From: an uncultured Ligilactobacillus sp.
GTDB lineage: Bacteria; Bacillota; Bacilli; Lactobacillales; Lactobacillaceae
NCBI GenBank assembly: GCA_934215475.1
Contig: CAKPZY010000051.1
Span: forward strand, 1 to 12,335
Direction: 5' to 3'
Length of the DNA stretch: 12,335 nucleotides
Shown one piece after another: positions 7,086-12,335 of the stretch (the stretch's first letter is position 1; every line of letters begins with the position of its first letter). The position numbers and the translations under genes are program-made. The notes below the pieces were generated by a model. It saw only the letters and a list, made by a program, of their open reading frames with translations. It had not been told where the DNA came from and made no database searches.

Positions 7086-7799
7086 CTAGTCAGTTTCAGG
7101 ATTGCGGAGATAATAACCAACCCCTCGTCTGGTTACCAGCCATACTGGCCGGCTCGGATTATCTTCCACTTTCTCCCGCAGCCGTCGCATTGTCACATCC
7201 ACAGTGCGGACATCACCAAAATAATCATAGCCCCAAACAGTCTGCAAAAGGTGCTCACGGGTCATTACTTGTCCCATGTGCTTTGCCAGATAATTCAATA
7301 ACTCAAATTCTCGGTGAGTCAGCTCGATCTTCTCTCCATGGCGTGACACAGTATAAGACTCTGGATGAATTACCAAATCACCGATCACGATGTCGCTGTT
7401 TTCTTCTTGTTCTTTATTGTGCGCCTCTTGAGCTACTGTATTTTGCCGCCGTAAGTTAGCTTTAACACGGGCGACTAACTCCCGGTTGGAAAATGGTTTG
7501 GTGACATAATCATCGGCACCCATCTCTAACCCTAAGACCTTGTCGATCTCGGTATCTTTGGCCGTAACCATGATGATCGGCATTTCATGGGTCTTGCGGA
7601 TCTCGCGAGCTACCTCAAGGCCATCGATCTTTGGCAGCATCAAATCGAGGATGATCAAGTCAGGGTCTACTTCTTTAACCTGTTTAATTGCATCCTCGCC
7701 ATCGTAAGCTACGTAGACGTCATAGCCCTCTTTGTTCAAATTGAATTTAATAATATCAGTAATTGGTTTTTCATCGTCAACCACCAAAATTTTCTTCAT
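7086..7799 (-). CDS. walR: WalR (YycF/VicR), OmpR-type response regulator
   Basis: The 237-residue DNA-binding regulator is phosphorylated by WalK and controls peptidoglycan hydrolases and other wall genes. The receiver domain covers about residues 1-118: acidic pocket VDDE (7-10), phospho-acceptor Asp52, switch Thr79 and Lys101 in TKPF. The winged-helix DNA-binding domain covers about 135-234, with [13 protein letters not shown] and the recognition helix around [15 protein letters not shown]. Thr100, next to the invariant lysine, corresponds to the Thr that serine/threonine kinases modify in other WalR proteins. The ATG is preceded by GAGGAGGA with an 8-base spacer. It is the first gene of the wal unit. 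Confidence 0.97.
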   Translation of the reverse strand: MKKILVVDDEKPITDIIKFNLNKEGYDVYVAYDGEDAIKQVKEVDPDLIILDLMLPKIDGLEVAREIRKTHEMPIIMVTAKDTEIDKVLGLEMGADDYVTKPFSNRELVARVKANLRRQNTVAQEAHNKEQEENSDIVIGDLVIHPESYTVSRHGEKIELTHREFELLNYLAKHMGQVMTREHLLQTVWGYDYFGDVRTVDVTMRRLREKVEDNPSRPVWLVTRRGVGYYLRNPETD

Positions 7800-7866
7800 A
7801 CTAATAATCCTCCTCGGTACGAATCTTCGTATTTAATGATGTATTTCCAGATAAAATCAGGTTTAA

Positions 7867-7905
7867 AACGCCATGGCAATAAAAATACCGTCTCTTTCTG
7901 GCGTT
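7867..7905 (-). other. Hairpin in the walR 5' leader
   Basis: AACGCCA (7867-7873) and TGGCGTT (7899-7905) are perfect inverted repeats of 7 bases separated by 25 bases. They lie within the first 50 bases of the predicted walR transcript. On the minus strand TTT and then AAA follow, so the T-tract is too short for a good terminator. It may stabilise the mRNA or control readthrough. Confidence 0.4.
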
Positions 7906-7915
7906 ATTCCATTAT

Positions 7916-7944
7916 ATTATAAACCATCAAGTCCCTTATTCCAA
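7916..7944 (-). promoter_or_regulatory. Putative walR operon promoter
   Basis: On the minus strand TTGGAA (7944-7939) and TATAAT (7921-7916) stand 17 bases apart, a near-consensus vegetative promoter. A second TATAAT overlaps it by one base further downstream. Transcription would begin near 7909, leaving a leader of about 110 bases before the walR start. Confidence 0.7.
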
Positions 7945-8113
7945 ATCATAGTAATACCGCCATTATTGGAACATTTGCCTTCCTTAAACGGAAATTCTTT
8001 GTTCTTTTATTTTTCCACCAACCAATACTTTCTCGGTTAATTTTCAAGAATATTTTTATTCATTTTTAAATTGCTTCCAGACCGGCGCCCCAAGTATCCT
8101 TTTCTCCTCATTT
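7945..8113. other. AT-rich spacer between divergent promoters
   Basis: This part of the 376-base walR-kinase intergenic region holds no open reading frame with a ribosome binding site, no RNA gene, and only a small TTCC/GGAA stem-loop near 7980. Upstream control elements of either promoter could sit here, but no known operator is recognisable. Confidence 0.5.
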
Positions 8114-8126
8114 TTGCCTAAAAAGG

Positions 8127-8135
8127 TGCTATACT
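8127..8135 (+). promoter_or_regulatory. Extended -10 promoter of the kinase/S-component unit
   Basis: TGCTATACT is an extended -10 element (TGn plus a 5/6 match to TATAAT). No good -35 box stands 16-18 bases upstream, which is usual for extended -10 promoters. It gives a leader of about 35 bases before the GTG start. Confidence 0.5.
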
Positions 8136-8175
8136 CAAAGTTAAATTAAATCATACCGAAAAAGGAGGCGGCTTT

Positions 8176-9030
8176 GTGTTCAAAAAGATTTTAGTCAGTG
8201 AAGATTTATCATGTTTTGGCCAAGTTTCATTAACGACAGCAATTCCGCTGCTAAGTGCTAGCGGTTTAAATGTCAGTGTTTTACCGACGGCCTTGCTGTC
8301 AACACACACTGGGGGCTTTGGAAACAATACGTATTTGGATCTTAGTCTTGAGATGACACGTATTATCAGACACTGGCACGAGCTTAATCTTTCTTTTGAT
8401 GCAATATATTTGGGTTATTTGGGTATCAAATCGCTTCACCAGTGGCAAAAAAGTTTGTCTTCCTTAAAGTCCAGTCGTGGGCTGGTTTTACTTGACCCGG
8501 TCATGGGTGACTACGGGCAGCTGTATCAAGGATTCGATCAGAATTATGTTCAGGAAATGCGTTCACTCATTAACCAGGCTGATGTTTTGACCCCTAATTT
8601 GACAGAGGCAAGTTTACTGCTGGGGGAACCTCAATTATTATTCGGCGGTGTCAGTGAAGCCAAACAAGCTGCCAGCAAACTTCAAGCTAGATTTCACAGC
8701 ACTGCCGTGATAATCACTGGTATTCCTGCCAGCAACAAACAAATCGCAGTCGTGGGTCAGGAAAGGAACAAGAAACACCCATGGCTCGCCATCCGGCCAA
8801 GCTCCTCCACCAACTTTTTTGGCACTGGCGACCTCTTTGCTGCGGGATTACTCAGTGGGCTGCTCAATGAATGTTCACCAGAGAATGCAGCCAATGCCTC
8901 TATGGACCTGATCAAAAATGCGATCAGTCAAAGATCAACTAGAACAGATCGGCGAGTAGGCTTAAACTATTCGGCAGCTTTGCCTCATTTTTTGCAACAA
9001 ATATCTCAAGGAGGATACAAAAATGCTTAA
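8176..9030 (+). CDS. pdxK: Pyridoxal/pyridoxamine kinase-like protein (ribokinase superfamily)
   Basis: The 284-residue cytoplasmic kinase most likely phosphorylates a B6 vitamer (pyridoxal, pyridoxamine or pyridoxine) using ATP. Visible signatures are SVLPTALLSTHTG at about 34-46, DPVMGDYG at 107-114, LTPNLTEA at 138-145 and the anion-hole/catalytic GTGD at 216-219, with Asp219 as the likely base. This arrangement is the PdxK/PdxY pattern, but the close relative ThiD (hydroxymethylpyrimidine kinase) is an alternative that motifs alone do not exclude. The start is GTG, seven bases after AAAGGAGG. The gene overlaps the following ECF S-component gene by 8 bases, with that gene's ribosome binding site inside this one. 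Uptake plus phosphorylation of the same vitamin is the natural reading. Confidence 0.8.
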   Translation: MFKKILVSEDLSCFGQVSLTTAIPLLSASGLNVSVLPTALLSTHTGGFGNNTYLDLSLEMTRIIRHWHELNLSFDAIYLGYLGIKSLHQWQKSLSSLKSSRGLVLLDPVMGDYGQLYQGFDQNYVQEMRSLINQADVLTPNLTEASLLLGEPQLLFGGVSEAKQAASKLQARFHSTAVIITGIPASNKQIAVVGQERNKKHPWLAIRPSSSTNFFGTGDLFAAGLLSGLLNECSPENAANASMDLIKNAISQRSTRTDRRVGLNYSAALPHFLQQISQGGYKNA

Positions 9031-9592
9031 AAATGATAAAAACTCTCTTCGTGCAATTATATTAACAGGCTTGTTTGCAGCTATTATTTACATAGGGATC
9101 TGGGTTTTGCGCATTCCGATCCCCGCCTTGGTAGGTCGCCCCTTCATCCATTTTGGAAACACTTTAACCGCGGTAGCAATCTTATTTCTAGGGCTGCGTA
9201 ACGGTATGCTGGCTGGGATCATAGGTTTAGGTGGCTTTGACATTTTGAACGGTTACGCTGCGACCTCCTGGTTGACAATGCTTGAAGTTGTTGTCATTGC
9301 TTTAGTGATCACCGGCGTATACAAAACTTTCAAATACAATGATAGTAAACGAAATATTATCGTGATCGCCGTTGTGGCAGGGGCTACGAAGATATTTACC
9401 ACCTATTGTGTGTCGATCGTGGAGGCATTAATGGCTGGGTCGATACTCAAAGCAGCTTTAATAGCCTCTTTTGTGAGTTTACCGGCCACAGTGATCAATT
9501 CGTTCTCGACTGCGATACTCACACCGCTCCTATACTTTTTTGTCAAAAAAGTTTACACCTCGCTGCGCAAAAACCCGACAAGGTCCTTATGA
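9023..9592 (+). CDS. ECF transporter S component, probably for vitamin B6 or a precursor
   Basis: The 189-residue, highly hydrophobic protein has about six membrane segments and looks like a substrate-binding S component of an energy-coupling-factor transporter. Supporting patterns are a first helix rich in small residues (ILTGLFAAIIYIG), the PFIHFGNTLTAVAILFLG segment and GMLAGIIGLGGFDILNG. The family is labelled riboflavin-type S component, but its members serve several vitamins. The adjacent pyridoxal-kinase-like gene suggests a B6 vitamer, as in the pdxU-type S components. No ATPase or T-component genes are in the window, so it would share an ECF module encoded elsewhere. AAGGAGGA lies seven bases before the ATG. 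Substrate is inferred only from context. Confidence 0.78.
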   Translation: MLKNDKNSLRAIILTGLFAAIIYIGIWVLRIPIPALVGRPFIHFGNTLTAVAILFLGLRNGMLAGIIGLGGFDILNGYAATSWLTMLEVVVIALVITGVYKTFKYNDSKRNIIVIAVVAGATKIFTTYCVSIVEALMAGSILKAALIASFVSLPATVINSFSTAILTPLLYFFVKKVYTSLRKNPTRSL

Positions 9593-9628
9593 GCCGCTAA
9601 AGGTGTAAGCTTGCCCAAACATAAAAAT

Positions 9629-9669
9629 AGGGAGAACTTTTCTCAAATGAAAAGTTCTCCCTGTTTTAT
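9629..9669. terminator. Strong bidirectional terminator between convergent genes
   Basis: Bases 9629-9641 pair with 9650-9662 (13 bp) around an 8-base loop. GTTTTATT follows on the plus strand and ATTTTTAT on the minus strand. It ends both the kinase/S-component unit and the glycosyltransferase gene that points toward it. Confidence 0.92.
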
Positions 9670-9693
9670 TGCCTTTTTGTAAGCCGTGTTCCC

Positions 9694-10539
9694 TTAATTT
9701 TCGGAGCGGCCTAATTTTTCTTGCATTATCTTATTATATTTGTAGTATTCATTTCGCCATGGGCTGACATATTCTCCTTCACTGACCCAAGGCTTGCTGT
9801 AGCCCGTGTAATGTATGATCGTAGGATTCTTTAAGGCCGCAGCAGCCAGTTTTCTTTGCTGAGGATCGGTGCTTTCTTTTTCATGCCGCATTAAAGGGGA
9901 CTGCAAATCATACTTTGGATCCAAATTCTGCCACTTATGTGCCAGGACTGCGTTTAAAGCATCTTGATCTTGAAAATCAAGGATATCTCCATGCTCGCGT
10001 GTAAAATTACGTGCCTTTACAGTAATGTCATTGTCATTCCACTTTTTCGTGTCGATCAACAATAAGCCCGCATTAAAGTATTTGGCAGGTTTATTGGAAA
10101 CACCTAAAATTCCCAGCCGATCCACATACATTTGCGACTCAACTGCCGCAATAATATTATCATGTAAATCGGTCCTGAAAAGGTTGCCGATCTTTCCGCG
10201 GCAGATCAGATCACAATCTAAGTATAGCAAACGCGGTTGATTCACAAGCCGAGGAAGTTCAAAGCGGTAATACGAATTCTCTTTGATGAGTGAACGCGAC
10301 GAATTCACGTTAGCTCCGCGGTACAATTCTGCAAAATCACTGCCCAGAAAAACTAACTCGCGGCAATTAAGGTATACTTGCACTAAAGACCGCAGGCGCT
10401 GCCTATCTGCATCGTTCAACCCATCATCAATAATATGGAAGCGAAAATCTTCTTCGGGGTTGTTTTCCAGTAACGAAACATAACTTGTTAACAATACATC
10501 AGTGAATTCTCTGTCAGTAGTCGAGCCGATCTCTATCAT
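9694..10539 (-). CDS. Glycosyltransferase family 8 protein
   Basis: The 281-residue protein is a GT-A fold, retaining glycosyltransferase of family 8. Key patterns are the metal-binding DxD in LYLDCD (Asp108, Asp110), YFNAGLLLID (154-163), QDQDALN (190-196) and the C-terminal HYTGYSKPW (243-251), whose His is the usual third metal ligand. Bacterial members add galactose or glucose to lipopolysaccharide, wall or protein-linked glycans; donor and acceptor here are unknown. No signal peptide or membrane helix is seen. The frame is open to a GTG 18 bases earlier, but AAGGGAG (10554-10548) stands eight bases before the internal ATG, so MIEIGS is the start. It is alone on its strand and has no sugar-biosynthesis neighbours. 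Confidence 0.88.
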   Translation of the reverse strand: MIEIGSTTDREFTDVLLTSYVSLLENNPEEDFRFHIIDDGLNDADRQRLRSLVQVYLNCRELVFLGSDFAELYRGANVNSSRSLIKENSYYRFELPRLVNQPRLLYLDCDLICRGKIGNLFRTDLHDNIIAAVESQMYVDRLGILGVSNKPAKYFNAGLLLIDTKKWNDNDITVKARNFTREHGDILDFQDQDALNAVLAHKWQNLDPKYDLQSPLMRHEKESTDPQQRKLAAAALKNPTIIHYTGYSKPWVSEGEYVSPWRNEYYKYNKIMQEKLGRSEN

Positions 10540-10547
10540 CGTAAAAG

Positions 10548-10554
10548 CTCCCTT
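10548..10554 (-). promoter_or_regulatory. Ribosome binding site deciding the glycosyltransferase start
   Basis: AAGGGAG is placed eight bases before the ATG at 10539. It overlaps the alternative upstream GTG, which it cannot serve, so the shorter protein is preferred. Confidence 0.7.
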
Positions 10555-10710
10555 CACTGGAATTTCGTTGATAGCTTAATTTAATTTTAAAAAATGTTAG
10601 TATATTTGTATAGCAGAGTGCATTTTTTCATTATTGCTTATCAGGCTGGACATCCGCGCGAAATTTTTATGTTGTCACGTAACAAGGGTCATATACTGTC
10701 GCTAATTTCA

Positions 10711-10718
10711 AAAGGAGG
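10711..10718 (+). promoter_or_regulatory. Ribosome binding site deciding the DUF488 start
   Basis: AAAGGAGG is followed by a 7-base spacer and ATG at 10726. The frame is open for 44 codons upstream, but those codons give sequence unlike the family and have no such site. Confidence 0.85.
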
Positions 10719-10725
10719 TACCCTC

Positions 10726-11106
10726 ATGCTTAAAATTGAACGTATTTACTCTCATGATCAGTCATATTCGGGTTATCGGATACTGGTGGACGGCTTGTGG
10801 CCCCGTGGGGTTTCCAAAGAGAAAGCCAAGCTTGATACATGGGAAAAGTCAGTAGCGCCCTCTAAAAAACTTCGCAAGTGGTTCAATCACGATCCAGAAA
10901 AATATGCAGATTTTAAAGAAAAATACGTTAAAGAGTTAGACAAAAACCCAGACGCTGTGACATTTGTGACAAAGGTCAAAAACCAGCTTAAGGAAGGCGA
11001 TGTCATTCTCCTATTTGGGGCTAAGGATGAACAGCATAATCAAGCTGTCGTTTTATATGATTACCTCATTAAAAAATTACATTTAAAAAATAAGATTGAA
11101 AATTAA
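10726..11106 (+). CDS. DUF488 family protein (YeaO-like)
   Basis: The 126-residue soluble protein shows the DUF488 hallmarks in order: ILVDGLWPRGVSKEKA near residues 18-33, an SVAPSKKLRKWFNHDPEKY block near 41-59, a charged helix FKEKYVKELDK, and the C-terminal LLFGAKDEQHNQAVVL near 93-108. The family is small, widespread in bacteria, and lacks a settled function; the conserved Arg, Asp and His residues hint at ligand or nucleic-acid binding, which is only a guess. Start chosen by the strong ribosome binding site. It is a single-gene unit, divergent from the glycosyltransferase and closed by a clear terminator. Confidence 0.88.
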   Translation: MLKIERIYSHDQSYSGYRILVDGLWPRGVSKEKAKLDTWEKSVAPSKKLRKWFNHDPEKYADFKEKYVKELDKNPDAVTFVTKVKNQLKEGDVILLFGAKDEQHNQAVVLYDYLIKKLHLKNKIEN

Positions 11107-11120
11107 ATCATTCCACAAAG

Positions 11121-11166
11121 TTTGCCATAACGAACCAATTAACTTTCGTTATGGCAAAAATTTTTA
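11121..11166 (+). terminator. Terminator of the DUF488 gene
   Basis: TTTGCCATAACGAA (11121-11134) pairs perfectly with 11145-11158 (14 bp, 10-base loop), and AATTTTTATATTT follows. On the minus strand the following bases are CTTTGTGG, so it works mainly for the plus strand. The GH43 gene approaching from the right has no equally clear terminator of its own. Confidence 0.85.
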
Positions 11167-11304
11167 TATTTAAAACAAACAGCCAACATTATTCCCAGAA
11201 AAGTACTGAGGGTCAAGTTACCATAAAGCCCAAGGATCAAGCCATGCTCAGCTTTTTTGGTGGATCTCAAATTCTTTCCTGTTATTTTAACTGAGTATCA
11301 AAAC
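11167..11304. other. Spacer between convergent DUF488 and GH43 genes
   Basis: No gene or strong hairpin is visible. Only weak stem possibilities exist for a GH43 terminator on the minus strand. Confidence 0.4.
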
Positions 11305-12315
11305 TCACTGCACACCGGAAGGGGCTGGCTGCTCGGTAACGGTCGGCCCATTGACTTTCAAGATAGTTTGTCCCTCTTCATCATTTGTAAATTCGATCCG
11401 GTCAATAGCCAATTGTCGCGGATCAACCTGACTCAAGTTAAAATGACGATGATAAACAATGAACATCTCCTTTTGATCTGGGGAGTACGTGATCGCGTGA
11501 TGGCCGGCTCCGTGAACTTCATCATCGGATTGCATGATCGGGTTATGCTTATACTTATCAAATGGACCCAGCGGATTTTTGCTGGTTGCATAGCCTGAGC
11601 CATATGAGGGGCTTCTAAAATCCGACCCTGAATAAGTCAGAAAATAGGTATCACCTTTTTTGAGCATATATGGACCTTCATTAATATTTCCGCCATCTTT
11701 TTCCCATGGCTGCGATGGTGTCAGTAGTTGTGTCTCGGTGCTCTTATCTATCGACAACATGTCATCATTTAACTTGGCACCCCAAATCTCATTACCATTG
11801 TTAAAGCGAACAAAGTATAAATAATATTGATCACCATCCTGGAAAACATTGGCATCGATTTCCTTGGTGTCTTTGTTCATCGGCTCAACTACTTTCTGTT
11901 CAAATGGTCCTAAGGGAGAATCGCTAACAGAAACGCACAAATGTTCCTCAGCTGTATAGTACATATAAAATTTGTCACCGCGCTGAATCATACCAGGAGC
12001 CCAAAAAGCGTTTTTGCCCCAATTTTTATTATCTTTTATAGTCATTGCAAGCCCTCTATCTGTCCAGTTTACCAGATCTGTCGATGAATAAACTTTGATG
12101 CCGCCAACGTTTCTGCTTGGTGTCGTTGCATACACGTAATAGGTCCCATTGCCGTTTTCATTTGCACCATCTTTGACATACAGAACATCCGGATCAGCTA
12201 CGTCATCCAACAGAGGATTTTTGTAAGTGGACTCCTTTAACGGCACTTCACTGGTAGGTGAAACTGACATATTATTAAGGGAAACATTGGCTAGGTTGTT
12301 TCTTAGCCCCGCCAT
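11305..12315 (-). CDS. Glycoside hydrolase family 43 enzyme, 5' end probably outside the window
   Basis: The visible part (336 residues from the last in-window ATG) is a single five-bladed beta-propeller GH43 domain, acting on alpha-L-arabinosyl or beta-D-xylosyl linkages. The catalytic triad is visible: general base Asp41 in VADPD, pKa-tuning Asp154 in KEIDANVFQD and general acid Glu213 in NINEGPY. HGAGHH (268-273) carries the conserved active-site His. WTDRG, FWAPG and GPFDKY are family landmarks, and the C-terminus GPTVTEQPAP is typical. Substrate (arabinan, arabinoxylan or oligosaccharides) is not resolved. The ATG at 12315 lacks a ribosome binding site and the frame stays open to the right edge. 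Residues 1-30 are a polar linker, so the true start, perhaps with a signal peptide, likely lies beyond 12335. Confidence 0.88.
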   Translation of the reverse strand: MAGLRNNLANVSLNNMSVSPTSEVPLKESTYKNPLLDDVADPDVLYVKDGANENGNGTYYVYATTPSRNVGGIKVYSSTDLVNWTDRGLAMTIKDNKNWGKNAFWAPGMIQRGDKFYMYYTAEEHLCVSVSDSPLGPFEQKVVEPMNKDTKEIDANVFQDGDQYYLYFVRFNNGNEIWGAKLNDDMLSIDKSTETQLLTPSQPWEKDGGNINEGPYMLKKGDTYFLTYSGSDFRSPSYGSGYATSKNPLGPFDKYKHNPIMQSDDEVHGAGHHAITYSPDQKEMFIVYHRHFNLSQVDPRQLAIDRIEFTNDEEGQTILKVNGPTVTEQPAPSGVQ

Positions 12316-12335
12316 CCCAGTTTTATGGTGTGTTT

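Noticed and set aside
10594..10725. Upstream extension of the DUF488 gene by 44 codons
   Set aside because: The extension is unlike the family, and AAAGGAGG clearly serves the ATG at 10726.

Overview
The window reads as chromosome of a low-to-moderate GC Gram-positive bacterium, most likely a lactic acid bacterium of the Lactobacillaceae. The support is a WalRK cell-wall regulatory locus with both accessory membrane proteins (WalH, WalI) and the WalJ nuclease, strong AGGAGG-type ribosome binding sites, several TTG/GTG starts, and an energy-coupling-factor (ECF) vitamin transport subunit beside a vitamin kinase. The genus cannot be fixed from this sequence. Every gene call is by eye from motifs; no database search was run.

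Layout. Positions 1-337 carry two terminator hairpins reading rightward and a probable terminator for walJ, but no gene. walJ (338-1153, minus) has its own promoter and faces away from a two-gene plus-strand unit, a TauE/SafE-family permease and a DUF1634 membrane protein (1432-2657), which overlap by ATGA. A strong bidirectional hairpin (2698-2730) separates that unit from walI, walH, walK and walR, all on the minus strand and transcribed walR to walI (7799 down to 2795). A gene-free gap of about 295 bases lies between walR and walK. It ends in a terminator-like hairpin just upstream of walK, which starts at TTG. Divergent from walR is a vitamin B6-type kinase overlapping an ECF S-component gene (8176-9592). 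A strong bidirectional terminator follows, then a family 8 glycosyltransferase (minus), a DUF488 protein (plus), and a glycoside hydrolase family 43 gene (minus) whose 5' end probably lies outside the window.

How the genes work together. WalK/WalR form the essential cell-wall two-component system, with WalH and WalI acting on WalK at the membrane. WalJ usually sits in the same operon but is split off here by the permease pair. The kinase and S component look like a salvage unit for a B6 vitamer: uptake followed by phosphorylation trapping. The glycosyltransferase, DUF488 protein and GH43 enzyme are separate transcription units with no obvious shared pathway.

I see no mobile element, CRISPR array, rRNA or tRNA. 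No clear new system is present. The observations most worth checking are the interrupted wal locus and the structured, terminator-bearing gap between walR and walK.
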